Source of the DNA: Aphanomyces cochlioides
Lineage: Eukaryota > Oomycota > Saprolegniomycetes > Saprolegniales > Verrucalvaceae
Assembly: GCA_019828595.1 (NCBI GenBank)
Contig: JAHQRK010000003.1
Coordinates: 1,550,001 to 1,614,000, forward strand
DNA length: 64,000 nt
Reading direction: 5' to 3'
Positions 24,522 to 34,240 of this stretch are shown piece after piece (position 1 is the first letter of the stretch; every line of letters starts with the position of its first letter). A program made the position numbers and the translations under genes. The notes below the pieces were generated by a model, which saw only the letters and a program-made list of their open reading frames with translations, made no database searches and was not told the DNA's origin.

Positions 24522-25067
24522 TCACGTCGTCGCTTGAGATGGGCGGCGCCTGTGGACCGCGCAATCTCCGTTGTGGGCGATCTGCAGCGTAGTTGATCCC
24601 TGCTTGCATTTGGCCATGTCCAGCTCGCAGGCATTGCTGTATGTCTTTCCATCGCTGCCACAGACGGGATCCCAAACGGAAATGCAAGCAACTGCGCTGC
24701 AATCACGTTCAACATGCTTGGACTCGTCGCAAGGGCCAAGGGGATTGACCATCTCAAGCGCAAGATTCGCGCATTTCCCCCGACGATATTCGCACTTGTT
24801 TGCATACGTGATGCCGTCCGAACCACACACGGGGGAGAAGATCTCTTCGCACACGCTGGGGCATTCAAGTCGCGGCGCGTCACATGTTCCAACCGCCGTC
24901 ATCGTCAACGTTGCATTGTCGCATTGTGCAAAACCAAAGAGACACAGGTTGTTGTACGTCACATTGTTCGAACCACAGACTGGGTTCATTTCCCGCGTAC
25001 AAGCGCGAGGGCCCGCGCATTCTTGAGCTGAAAACAGCGCGGGAAGGACGAGCGGCAGTACGAGCAT
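24522..25067 (-). CDS. Secreted three-domain Kazal-type protease inhibitor
   Basis: The product is 181 residues. The N-terminus MLVLPLVLPALFSA is a short signal peptide. Three six-cysteine Kazal domains follow with P1 Arg (ACTREMNP), Glu (VCEEIFSP) and Ser (ACISVWDP). The third domain is shortened between the last cysteines and ends in a basic tail (VHRRRPSQ). It shares domain order and the ACTRE start with the next gene, 25296-25850, so the two are a recent duplicate pair. No intron is seen. Confidence 0.9.
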   Translation of the reverse strand: MLVLPLVLPALFSAQECAGPRACTREMNPVCGSNNVTYNNLCLFGFAQCDNATLTMTAVGTCDAPRLECPSVCEEIFSPVCGSDGITYANKCEYRRGKCANLALEMVNPLGPCDESKHVERDCSAVACISVWDPVCGSDGKTYSNACELDMAKCKQGSTTLQIAHNGDCAVHRRRPSQATT

Positions 25068-25295
25068 GGGGCAATTTCTCCAAATTTGAAAATACAGTAT
25101 CTTTCCAACTCAGAAGTCCACCGGCAACTTCTCGAAATTATTTATACTTTAATCTAGAGTAAAAGTGCATATATTTTTGTCCTTTAATCTATTAATATCC
25201 GGACACCAGCAGCCAATGGCCTTTAGCCAACGCACGACACAAGCGACAGGACCTTCCCATGACCGTCAATCCTGTCGATGCCAACTCCCTCCGAC

Positions 25296-25850
25296 CTATT
25301 CGCTAGGTTTCTTGAGCTCTCTGTTGCATTCTCCATCGTGAACGAGCTTTAAGGCGGAGCCTAGCTTGCCTTGCTTGCATTTGGCGACGTTTAGCTCGCA
25401 CGTATTGCCATACGTCTTGCCATCGCTGCCACACACTGGTTTCCATACCGTGATGCAAGCAGCCGCACACTTTTCATGCCGAATGCAAGCGCCAGTTGGA
25501 TTGATCACAGTCAGAGCTGGGGAAAGGCACTGCGCTTGACGAAATGTACAATCGTTCGCGTAGGTAACTCCGTTCGACGCACAGACAGGGGCGTACAAGC
25601 GTGGGCAAACCTTGGGGCAGACAACTCGAGGCTTCTCGCAGCGACCGAAATGGCGGAGACTCAAGTTGGGGTGATCACACTGTGCCAAGCGAAAGAGGCA
25701 TGCGTTGTTGTAAGTGACGCCGTTTGAGCCACATCGAGGGCTATATTCTCGCGTGCAAGCTCGATTTCCACAACGGTGGTGCGCCAAGATGGCTGGGAGG
25801 AAAAGACTGAGGAATAGCATGGCTAGGTGGTAAATCTTGCACTGGAGCAT
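25296..25850 (-). CDS. Secreted three-domain Kazal-type protease inhibitor
   Basis: The product is 184 residues from Met at 25850; Met at 25820 gives a cleaner signal peptide (MLFLSLFLPAILAHH). Three Kazal domains have P1 Arg (ACTREYSP), Arg (VCPRLYAP) and Thr (ACITVWKP). Variants within the core include PRCGSNG in domain 1 and PVCASNG in domain 2. It is the sister of the gene at 24522-25067. It is divergent from the DOT1-like gene, with about 120 bp between their start codons. Confidence 0.9.
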   Translation of the reverse strand: MLQCKIYHLAMLFLSLFLPAILAHHRCGNRACTREYSPRCGSNGVTYNNACLFRLAQCDHPNLSLRHFGRCEKPRVVCPKVCPRLYAPVCASNGVTYANDCTFRQAQCLSPALTVINPTGACIRHEKCAAACITVWKPVCGSDGKTYGNTCELNVAKCKQGKLGSALKLVHDGECNRELKKPSE

Positions 25851-25969
25851 TGTCTTCGTCGTGATTTCCTGGCGACGTCATCTTCCATCAGCATCCACGA
25901 CGGCTTTCTACCCAACTGAGTGTCCATCACTTATCCGGATAACAGCGAATCATTCCAAAGGAGAAAACC

Positions 25970-27216
25970 ATGGAGACCATCGACACCGTTCAGACATGGA
26001 AGGATCAATTGATGGATTATGACCCAACCGAGCCGCGATGGAAGGAGGCAGCGATGCGCATGCGTGAATATGCCACCGCTTTTAGCCAACGGGTCAAGCA
26101 AGGAGGTCAAAATGGCCTTGTGGACGACGTACGAGCACTCATCCCCGACGACGTCAAGGACGAGCTGGAAGCGCTGCCAATCTCACTCTTTGCGTTGGGC
26201 TTGATCTTCTACCGTCCCTTTCAAGAATACGATCGAGTCTATCGTCATTTCACGACCGAGGTAAGCCCAACTGAGTTCGGACGTCCACAATCGCGGGTTC
26301 AACTCGTAGTACAGCAAAGAGTTGTCATTGCAAGCCCGACAAGGCAAGGAAGAATTTGACACGACGAGCTCTGTATGACCCCTGATCGTCTCAGTGATGA
26401 GGTGAAAACCCTGTCTAGGTCTATGGTGAAATCGCATTCTTCCCCTTCGCAGATATTATTCAATCCGTGACAACGGAGCTCACTGGTGGAGTCTTCTACG
26501 ACTTGGTTCACTCGCGAGACGAATGACAAGTTTAACACGACGATTAGGGATCTGGAGTTGGCAAGGCTGTCGTCGCAGCAGCGCTTGTCCACAAGTTCGA
26601 CAAAGCTGTTGGGATCGAGCTATTGAAGGTGCATTACAACCAGCGAGGATTATCCACAATGCTCTCTGTAGCCTTTGGTCGATTTCTCGCATGCCCGAGT
26701 GGACAAATTGTTGGAAACCAACGACGTTGTCGGTCAGACCATCTCGTACATCTGCGGCAGCTTCTTTGACCATTCTTGGCACGACGGCGATGTTGTCTTT
26801 AGCCATAGCACTTGCTTTACACCTTCGTAAGCCTACAGAACGCATACCACCCACTAACTTGATTAGAATGTGGCAGCGTATTTCAAAAGACGCCGAGAAA
26901 CTCAAGCAAGGCGCTTACTTCATATCGGTTTCGCATATCTTGGCCTCGCCGCTCTTTGAAGTACGTTCATGGACGACGTGACAGAGCTCGAGTGCTTTTT
27001 GTAGGTACTGAGGACGCTGACGCTGCCCATGAGCTGGGGCATGTGCACAATCTACGTTCAAGTACGTCGTAGATATCTTTGACTTTGATGCTGGTGACAT
27101 ATGAATAGCGTCGACGACGAATTGGACGATGGGCCAGCAAAATGCTCAAGGGAAATGCCAGTCGCACCGACTTGCTGCGGCGTCCTACCGAGAAAGAAAA
27201 CCAACTCCGAGAGTAA
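25970..27216 (+). CDS. DOT1-like class I SAM-dependent methyltransferase
   Basis: Eight exons join in frame (25970-26260, 26310-26372, 26419-26505, 26548-26628, 26672-26826, 26867-26960, 27005-27061, 27109-27216) to give 311 residues. Across the third intron the sequence becomes GGVFYDLGSGVGKA, the SAM-binding motif I typical of DOT1-type histone H3K79 methyltransferases, followed by KAVGIELLK (motif II). DVVFSHSTCF stands at the motif IV position. The N-terminal 110 residues are helical and have YGEIAFFPFADII just before motif I. The C-terminus is basic (QRRRRIGRW, KMLKGN), as expected for nucleosome or nucleic-acid contact. The protein is shorter than yeast or human DOT1 and could methylate another protein. 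All seven introns are 40-49 nt. Confidence 0.8.
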
Positions 27217-27275
27217 TCCTCTCATGCTAGCCATCGCGCTGGCAAATATAAACTTGGATTCATTCAGCACGCAAC

Positions 27276-27767
27276 TTATTGAATGCTACAACCTCCAGCC
27301 GACTTGGGCACGGGATTTGGCGTCTCGAGCGGCTTGCCATTGAATTGGTCTTGCGACGAAAACTTTATCGAGACGCTGTTGACGCAGTGTCGCTCATTGG
27401 TCGGCGTGTCAAATCCTTCGTTCTTGAAGACATGGCCCATGTGGCCATCGCAGCGAGCGCAAACAATTTCCGTTCGACTGCCGTCTGCGTCAGGGAGAGC
27501 CTTGATGGCTCCTGGAATCGCATCGAAGAACGCTGGCCAGCCACAGCCAGAGTTAAACTTGTGGTCGGACGTGTATAGCGGCGCGTCGCACCCTGCGCAA
27601 GTGTAGACGCCATTTTCAAAGTGCTTGTTGGAAAAAAGGCACCGAGTATGCCGGTACTCGCCAGTACCGGCATACTCGGTGCCTTTTTTCCTCAAGACGC
27701 GGAATTGTTCAGCGCTCAACTTGGCTCGCCATTCTCCTTCTGACAGATTGATCGTTGGTCGGCTCAT
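27276..27767 (-). CDS. msrB: Peptide methionine-(R)-S-oxide reductase MsrB, copy 1, with hairpin-derived insert
   Basis: MsrB reduces methionine-R-sulfoxide in proteins. Start MSRPTINLSEGEW; about 163 residues. The zinc pairs CAGC and CARC, the substrate pocket motif GCGWPAF, GHMGHVF and the catalytic cysteine in ERHCVNSVSIKF are all present. Compared with copy 2, it has eight extra residues (RHTRCLFS) between GTGEY and NKHFENGVYTC. These are encoded by the right arm of a perfect inverted repeat at 27630-27691. The insert keeps the frame and adds a cysteine 14 residues before the first zinc cysteine pair. The frame stays open upstream to 28130 but lacks family similarity there, so the ATG at 27767 is used. 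The C-terminal tail NPVPKSAGGCSIQ is absent from copy 2. Confidence 0.92.
   Translation of the reverse strand: MSRPTINLSEGEWRAKLSAEQFRVLRKKGTEYAGTGEYRHTRCLFSNKHFENGVYTCAGCDAPLYTSDHKFNSGCGWPAFFDAIPGAIKALPDADGSRTEIVCARCDGHMGHVFKNEGFDTPTNERHCVNSVSIKFSSQDQFNGKPLETPNPVPKSAGGCSIQ
27630..27691. repeat. Perfect 29-bp inverted repeat with 4-nt loop inside msrB copy 1
   Basis: Left arm begins GGAAAAAAGGCACCGAG at 27630 and ends GGTACT; loop CGCC; the right arm is its exact reverse complement, ending CCTTTTTTCC at 27691. Copy 2 of msrB lacks the 24 bp that complete the second arm, so the palindrome arose in copy 1. Confidence 0.95.
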
Positions 27768-28306
27768 TTCGGAATGCCTTGGCTTTGAAGCTTGGGAAGA
27801 CGTGTGTATGCTCTGATCGTCCGACGAAATCCGAGGAAGTCCGACAGCTGGACTATGCAAAGTGCAATTGGTTGATATTCCACACGAAAGTGAGCCATCA
27901 GTTCCGAGTGCCACGTCATGAACAATCATGCTCGGTGGAATTCCAGCAATATGCCGCTGCCTCTGACAGTGAAATGCAATAGACTGTCCCGCTTGGTAGC
28001 CTTGCATCCATTTTAGTGGCTGGATGAGGGCTTCAAGGAGACTCGTTGGTGCTTTCCTCTGAACTCTCCCCAAAGCGGGACGACAGGCCTGGCCGACTCG
28101 GAACGCTTTGGGCTCTGCGACTACAGCCAACTCACTAGGACTTGTATAGCAAAGAGGCTTGTATTAGGCTGTTCAGCAGCTTTAGCCTTCACTGGCTGCT
28201 CGGCGTGGTCAAAGTGCAGTAGAATAGTTAATTGTGGATCACTACATGTCTGTCCGTTTGGATCGAGCTCTACTCATATCTCCTCGCTCTTGAAGGTCTT
28301 GGACAA
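27768..28306. other. Spacer between tandem msrB copies, nothing recognised
   Basis: About 540 bp. The minus-strand frame of msrB copy 1 stays open over most of it but shows no family similarity; it should contain the promoter of copy 1 and the 3' end of copy 2. Confidence 0.5.
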
Positions 28307-28702
28307 TTATTGAGCGGTGAACTTGATGGAGACGCTGTTGACGCAGTGTCGTTCGTCTGTTGGGGTAGCAAAGCCTTCGCCCTTGAAAACGTGGCCCATG
28401 TGGCCACCGCATCGTGCGCAGACAATTTCAGTGCGTCGTCCATCTGGATCAGGAAGGGCCTTGATTGCACCAGGTACAGCATCGAAGAACGCAGGCCAGC
28501 CACAACCCGAGTCGAATTTCTGCTCGGACGTGTACAATGGCGCGTCGCATCCCGCGCAGGTGTAGACGCCCTTTTCGTAATGCTTGTTGTACACGCCTGT
28601 GCCCTTGGGTTCCGTGCCCTTTTGGCGCAAGATGCGGAATTGTTCAGCGCTCAACTTGGCTTGCCATTCGCCTTCGGAGAGGTTGAACGTGTTGTCGGCC
28701 AT
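28307..28702 (-). CDS. msrB: Peptide methionine-(R)-S-oxide reductase MsrB, copy 2
   Basis: 131 residues from MADNTFNLSEGEW. It has the zinc cysteine pairs CAGC and CARC, GCGWPAF, GHMGHVF and the catalytic cysteine in ERHCVNSVSIKF. Length and order are normal for a stand-alone MsrB. It is a direct tandem duplicate of the gene at 27276-27767 on the same strand. The open frame upstream of this ATG has no family similarity. Confidence 0.95.
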   Translation of the reverse strand: MADNTFNLSEGEWQAKLSAEQFRILRQKGTEPKGTGVYNKHYEKGVYTCAGCDAPLYTSEQKFDSGCGWPAFFDAVPGAIKALPDPDGRRTEIVCARCGGHMGHVFKGEGFATPTDERHCVNSVSIKFTAQ

Positions 28703-29046
28703 CTTTGAAAAGAAAAATGAAAATGCAAAGTGCAGTTTAGCCAGACTTCCATGGAATTCCATGGAAAGCACATGCTTTCTAGCATCCGCCAATCGTCGCC
28801 GTGGAAATGTCCACGTTATGTTCCAAGTTGCTGTCTGATGGATCATTCCAAGGACGACGGTCGCCTTGCGTTTGTCCATTATCTGCTTGCGAAAAGCGAT
28901 GGCGCTGCTCGCTATGGATGGAATTGGAAGCGACATTTGAACGTGTGAAGTTACAGCTTGATTGGCGGTTTCAAGCTGCCGTTACAAAGGCTATAAAAAG
29001 ACGGAGCGAAACCGACATTGACTGCCCAACGCGTTGTTTCGGCGCG

Positions 29047-30333
29047 ATGTACTCGCTCCAGGTGAAAGCGAGGTGGAGCGGCAGCAAGAGCAGCGACAGT
29101 GGCGGCTCGGGGCAGTCGATCCGAGTCGATGGCCGGCCTGCGCAAAGCCCCTCTTCACACATAGACGAAGACATGCGGCTCGACGATTACCACGACGACG
29201 GTCGGCCGCTCACACCACAGTCTTGGGTTCAAAAGATTGGTTCGGCCATGTTCCACAAGATCAAAATTGCGCCTAGCACTGAGACGCCAGTGGTCATCAA
29301 GGATCCATCGTCGTCGTTCATCACACCGCCAGCGACGAATTCACAACGCCCTGCAAAGTTTGCGCTCAACCTCGAGCCCGAGGAGACTAGGATAGCTATC
29401 GCCCCTGCTGACGACAGAGAAGATCCCAAGCCTGTGTTAGCCCGCACGGGATCCTTGAGTCATCAAAGCCTTGACTTTATTAAAGTCTACTGCAGCCCAA
29501 AGCGGCCAATGCCTCCACCCAAGATCAAACCGATGCGCGAAGACACTCGCCGCGTTCCAGAACGAGACCCCGAGCCTGAAAACGACGACATATCGCTGAC
29601 AAAAGCTGCTCCAGTCAGACACGACGTTGTACCAGTCCTGCAGAGCTTTTTTTCCCGCCCCAAGGCAAAACAAGCGGGGAAACAAGGCTCAGGAGCTGCC
29701 TCCATCGATGCCCGCATCCACCGACAAGAACAGTACAAGCGAGACCTTGCACGGCAAGAGCAGCTCCGAGCATCGGGTGGGCATACCTTCCAACCCAACG
29801 AGGACTTGGCCGTCGCCTCCAAGTTTGAAGCGCTACGAACTCACGCACGCTCGCTGAAGCGGCAGCGAATCGCACAGGTCAAGGAAGCCAAGCACATGCT
29901 ACGAGAGAGGCTGGAGCAAGACCAGCAGCACGTTTTATCGCTGCGGCGGGAATGGGAAAGCGACTTCGAAGACGACATTCAGGCTCTCGCGACGGCCTTT
30001 GCCAAATGCCGTCCGTCTGACCGTCCAATGACCACAGCTGGTCTGGTTGTCCCTGAAGCAAGGACGCAAGTCGAGCGTGACAAAGTCCTACATCAGTTGC
30101 GAGCACAGACTGCGCCATCACAGGATCCAGCAAGTGGAGGCCGACGAACCCCGCCGAATCGAATGCCAACACCAGTCATCGAAAGCCGGCCGACGTCGTC
30201 AAACGAATCAAGTACGCAAGAATGGCTCGATCAGTCGCAAGAGGTCGTCGTCAATGAAAATCACACAGACAGGGATAGCAGCATCGAGGAGGATGGAATA
30301 GCAGATAGTGACAATGGAGATAGGTCCATGTAA
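29047..30333 (+). CDS. Charged coiled-coil protein, unknown function
   Basis: 428 residues from MYSLQVKARW; the open frame runs upstream to 28801 without supporting similarity. The first 250 residues are low-complexity, rich in Pro, Ser, Asp and Arg, with SWVQKIGSAMFHKIKI near residue 60. About 255-360 is a strongly predicted coiled coil (RIHRQEQYKRDLARQEQL; SLKRQRIAQVKEAKHML). The acidic C-terminus ends DSDNGDRSM. No catalytic or binding motif is recognised. Its stop is only 6 bp from the stop of the convergent DHHC gene. The start lies about 345 bp from the divergent msrB copy 2. Confidence 0.75.
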   Translation: MYSLQVKARWSGSKSSDSGGSGQSIRVDGRPAQSPSSHIDEDMRLDDYHDDGRPLTPQSWVQKIGSAMFHKIKIAPSTETPVVIKDPSSSFITPPATNSQRPAKFALNLEPEETRIAIAPADDREDPKPVLARTGSLSHQSLDFIKVYCSPKRPMPPPKIKPMREDTRRVPERDPEPENDDISLTKAAPVRHDVVPVLQSFFSRPKAKQAGKQGSGAASIDARIHRQEQYKRDLARQEQLRASGGHTFQPNEDLAVASKFEALRTHARSLKRQRIAQVKEAKHMLRERLEQDQQHVLSLRREWESDFEDDIQALATAFAKCRPSDRPMTTAGLVVPEARTQVERDKVLHQLRAQTAPSQDPASGGRRTPPNRMPTPVIESRPTSSNESSTQEWLDQSQEVVVNENHTDRDSSIEEDGIADSDNGDRSM

Positions 30334-30339
30334 GATAGA

Positions 30340-31612
30340 TTAGACAACGTGGATGTCTTCCTTCGGCACGTGTTTCTCGACCGACCAGCCACCTTCTAGC
30401 TTTTCAGTAAAGACACCTCCGCTGCCACTGCCCATTTCAGCCGCATTGGAGGGCAAGAAGCCATCTAGTTCTGTCGGATCGTCGCCAGAGACGAGCGTCA
30501 TTTCTTCCAAAGCATACCCGAGAAGTTGATCTTTGATCGATCTACACTGGCACGTGAGAGGCATATCAAGTCGAAACGTACTCGGGGAACCAAATGTTGA
30601 TGGGAAGGAACCAGTGAAGAGCAATGCGAGTGGTTGTACCGCCAAAGACTTCACGAATGCCGAGGCTTTCAATGGTTTCACCCTTGAGCCGATCGATCTG
30701 CGTCGTGCCGGTCGTAATAACGCTATATTGGTCACACATCATGCAAAGCGTGAAGAGGCCAAAGAGAATGGCTTCCATACACAAGCAAACAATGTGCATC
30801 ACTACGAGAAGAAAGGTTATACGCCATCAAGGACAGGTAAAGCGTCCTACGTCCATTGCTGGCACACCTAACGAGACAGCATTTACACGAAATTGGGCCA
30901 TGGAAACGTACGTTTCTTCGATGCAATGAGCATACCGCGCAAAGACGAGGCAGAGAGCATACGCTGAGATGAGGAAGACGTAAAAGATAAAGAGCAGGAA
31001 GAACTTGTGATTGCCCAGACCAACACAGTTGTTGACCCATGGGCAGTGGTGGTCCATTTTGATCACACAGCGTTCGCAAATACTGCAATGATGCGCTCGA
31101 GCTGGTTTGAAGATTTTGCACCGGCGGCAGGTCCTGTACCTTTGTTCTTCCAGCCTACATATCATGGTCGGGTCAAAGCGCCATTGCAATTAAATGTACC
31201 GATGTAGGTCTTCTTTCGTTGCATGCTTCAATGCGACCGGAATTGCGTCTTCAGGAACTGATCCAGGGTCAGTCATCATAGCTGCAGAACACCTCAATGG
31301 TCAAGCCTAGTCGCGCGATATACCTTTTCCGTGTGAAACCAGTGCCAAAAAGCAAGCTGTCGTGAAAACACACATGTGAAAGAGTCCTTGCGGCCCTGGG
31401 CCCATCCATGGATAGATGATCACACCCTAGGTTGGTTGTCAAAACGTTTGTCTGGCAATTAAACAAACCACGACGACGTATTCGGCGTACAAGATTAGAA
31501 ACCATGAGATAGCAGCGCAAACAATGCCACAGCCATCCCAATTGCACCAGACTTTGGCCCGGAAGCCCGTGCCGCATTCGGTTCCTCCTGCTCGCTTCTT
31601 CTCGCTTGCCAT
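30340..31612 (-). CDS. DHHC-type protein S-palmitoyltransferase
   Basis: An integral membrane enzyme that transfers palmitate to cysteines of target proteins. At least five short introns are removed. Exon 1 begins [14 protein letters not shown] with a hydrophobic segment; the next reads [16 protein letters not shown]; then [13 protein letters not shown], the conserved DPG motif. The zinc-finger core is [15 protein letters not shown], then [14 protein letters not shown] with the catalytic DHHC. Two hydrophobic segments follow ([17 protein letters not shown] and [15 protein letters not shown]), giving the usual four in total. The last exon encodes a cytosolic tail ending DIHVV. Intron positions come from frame continuity; the intron after VNAVSLG is the least certain. 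Confidence 0.9.
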
Positions 31613-31828
31613 CTTGTGCGTCGTACGTGAAAACCGTCGACGAAATCCAGAATTTTTTTAATCTCTGTTCGTGTACGTTAAATAACTGACTATTTCTAAA
31701 AATGTGGAAATTTAATTTCCAATATTTAATCTTTCCTACTAGAAACAAGATAAAATGTTGATATCTTTTAAAATTTACTTTACGTAAAGTAAGCATAATG
31801 TGGAACTTTGGAATTTTTATCTGATTTA

Positions 31829-32369
31829 GGGCGGGTCTGGATGCCACCAAAAATGGCATAAAAATGCCAAAAAATGCCATAATTCGAAATATGCCATAAT
31901 TTTCAATTTTGACTGTCTGGATGCCACCTTCTCAAAGAATTTTGTGTCACAATTTTCTGGAGTTTTGGCCAAATTATGCCATAAAAGAAATGGACCAAAT
32001 TGGTCTATTTTTTTATGACATATTTTCGTACTGATCGAGTCAAGCTTGAGATTCAGCTTGTCATCTCTACAAAAATACACGCACACACTCTATATTATCA
32101 CTGTTGCATGTTCTAACACTCTAAGAAGCGACAGTGATCGAGCCTTGCTCATCTCTGACTCATTTCAAAGTTTCCGGTAGGAAGTGACTGACACAGCAGT
32201 ATGACAACAATCGTCTGCACCGGTAATGTTGTCGGCCACAAGTTGTGGCATCCAGACAAATAACAAATTCTCCAACTATTCCATTTTAAATTGTGACATT
32301 GGAAAATTTTTGCAAAATGTCATTTCAGTTTTATGGAATAAAAATATTGATGGGCATCCAGACCAGCCC
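31829..32369. mobile_element. Tourist-like MITE, 541 bp, TTA target duplication
   Basis: Terminal inverted repeats are GGGCGGGTCTGGATGCC (left) and, read in reverse complement, GGGCTGGTCTGGATGCC (right), flanked by TTA on both sides (31826-31828 and 32370-32372). The GTCTGGATGCCACC motif recurs inside the left end near 31913 and inverted near 32250. It is AT-rich and non-coding. Termini and TTA duplication fit non-autonomous PIF/Harbinger elements. A second copy of the family is at 36482-36839. Confidence 0.85.
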
Positions 32370-32490
32370 TTACCAGATAAAAAGTATCAATTTAAAGTGA
32401 AAAATAAGAAAATTGGAAATTATACACCTATTTTTCACGATATTTTCTGTGTCACATTTTTTCTCATCGACAAGGTTCCTCACGAGCATC

Positions 32491-33450
32491 ATGGGACTGC
32501 AGGTCACTCCAGGCACGATCCTTGTCGAGCTCTGCACGAATGCAACGCTAGTCGAGCGAGCCGAAGCGTTCCATGCAACGCAAAGGCTTGCCTTACCTGA
32601 CTGCGACTTCACAAATGGCATGCCTTATCTCTATGTCGGCCAGGGCGAAGTGGGCTATTCGTTCGAAAGTCAACCGCTAGCACTTGTTTCGGACGACGCG
32701 ACAACTTGCTGCATCGTCGTGCTCTCCACTGCAGCGTACTTTTGCCTGGCACATATTGACTCGGATCAGCAAGCCAAGTACCTCGTTAAGAGCTGGGAAT
32801 CCTTCATGCCGTCCGACGAGAGATCAAGCACTGCAGTCTACGTTGTCGGTGGGTACGATGACGAACGCAACATAGGGCATGGCGTCGTATCGGGCTTTCT
32901 CCAAGCGCTCAAAGCTGCATCACGAGGAACTTACTCTGTCGAATTGTGGGCTTGTGGTTCTCTCAACACAATTCACGTTTCTTCAGAGGTTAAATACGCC
33001 CAGCCAAGATCTCGGGGAGCTCTCTGCTTGCTGTCACCCTCTGGTATTTCTCTCTCAAGTGTCGATTTTGCGCCTGGAACATACCGCGGTCCAGATTTCT
33101 TGCGGCGAATGACTTCCGACTCGAGCACAATCTTGCGTCCCCTCACAACCCATGCAGAGTTGGAATTTTCGCTTGAGCCATACGTGATACAATCCTACCT
33201 GCGCATTGACCCGGAAGAAATCCCCGCCTATGAAAGATGGATCGAAAAGGCGTCAGACTCGCTCATTTTAACACAAATGTCCACGTCTCCATTCACAGAA
33301 GGCCCGAAGTTCGTCCCCGACATGAAGGCTCGCATTCAAATGGCCATCGACGTGGCAAGACAAGAAATCCATGAAGAGACCGAGAGGTGGTTTCAATACA
33401 GCCGCGACGCCAAAGAATGGCGGTGTGTTGATCGCAGGTCAGGGTGGTGA
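32491..33450 (+). CDS. NTAN1: Protein N-terminal asparagine amidohydrolase
   Basis: NTAN1 deamidates N-terminal asparagine to aspartate, feeding proteins into the Arg/N-degron pathway. The single-exon frame from MGLQVTPG gives 319 residues, close to the human enzyme. SDDATTCCIVVL contains the nucleophilic cysteine at the conserved position, VYVVGGYDDERN matches the family's VGGF-DDR segment, and QMSTSPFTEGPKFV matches the C-terminal STSP-AE-P-FV block. The start follows a pyrimidine-rich leader. The 5' neighbour is the MITE ending at 32369, so the promoter space is about 120 bp. Confidence 0.88.
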   Translation: MGLQVTPGTILVELCTNATLVERAEAFHATQRLALPDCDFTNGMPYLYVGQGEVGYSFESQPLALVSDDATTCCIVVLSTAAYFCLAHIDSDQQAKYLVKSWESFMPSDERSSTAVYVVGGYDDERNIGHGVVSGFLQALKAASRGTYSVELWACGSLNTIHVSSEVKYAQPRSRGALCLLSPSGISLSSVDFAPGTYRGPDFLRRMTSDSSTILRPLTTHAELEFSLEPYVIQSYLRIDPEEIPAYERWIEKASDSLILTQMSTSPFTEGPKFVPDMKARIQMAIDVARQEIHEETERWFQYSRDAKEWRCVDRRSGW

Positions 33451-33958
33451 GTTGCAAAAATTGACACGCTTTGATTGGGAGCAAAGACCAGCATGTCACA
33501 TATTCATTTACGTTTCCTGGAAATTTCCAGGAAAGGCTTTGAAACGAGATCAAAAACATTATTTTTTCCTGTTTTGGTCGGAATAATCACGAATGGAATC
33601 AACTATGATCTGGATTTTGCTGTACGTCGCAAGAAACATGAATAGAATACCATGCAACACAAGATGTCATGGAATTTGCAGCATCTTTTTTCAACTTTCA
33701 ACGACGGTTGATCTGCACAGCGTTCTCGTCTCGATGGGCTCAGACAGGAGAATAGAAATTCAGCACGGAAAATTCAAGAAACCCAAAATAGTGTTATCCG
33801 CGTGACTTGTCATAGTTCTTGCCGCTCTACCCCACGATGCAACATTCAGCACGTTGATTTCAATGTTTTCTCAGCGTTTTCATGCGTGTAGACTCTTCTT
33901 TCGTGCGTATTGATTGGGTTCGCAAGGTAAAACGAATACACTATTTAAAGTATGTTAT
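33451..33958. other. Intergenic, nothing recognised
   Basis: About 500 bp downstream of NTAN1. One plus-strand frame of 70 codons (33593-33805) has no similarity or start context to support it. Confidence 0.4.
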
Positions 33959-34207
33959 ATTGTTGATTTGATACGAATTTCCAGACCCCGTTCAATCGAA
34001 TCACGCCGGCGGATCCATTCACCAATCAACGCCATTGGCTAATAAATATTTTGGGCGATTGTGATTGGCTGAATAAAATATAAGAGAAAGTACTGTTCCC
34101 ATGAGAAAAAGTACTGTTCTAATTTTCATTCATCCAATCTATTGGCGCGATTGGAGATTGATACTAAAAATCAATCCAAATTGGGAAATTTCTAGCGAAT
34201 CCACAAT
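33959..34207. mobile_element. Short TIR element (MITE), intact copy, TA flanks
   Basis: A 249-bp non-coding sequence with terminal inverted repeats TTGTTGATTTG...AATTTCC at the left and TTGTGGATTCGCTAGAAATTTCC at the right in reverse complement, flanked by TA. A second, rearranged copy is split between 39834-39911 and 40926-41089. The TA flanks suggest a Tc1/mariner-type non-autonomous element. Confidence 0.7.
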
Positions 34208-34240
34208 AATTCTATAATTATTTTTATTATATTGTTACTT

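Noticed and set aside
27768..28130. N-terminal extension of msrB copy 1
   Set aside because: The open frame has no similarity to MsrB or to a targeting peptide and spans the expected promoter region.
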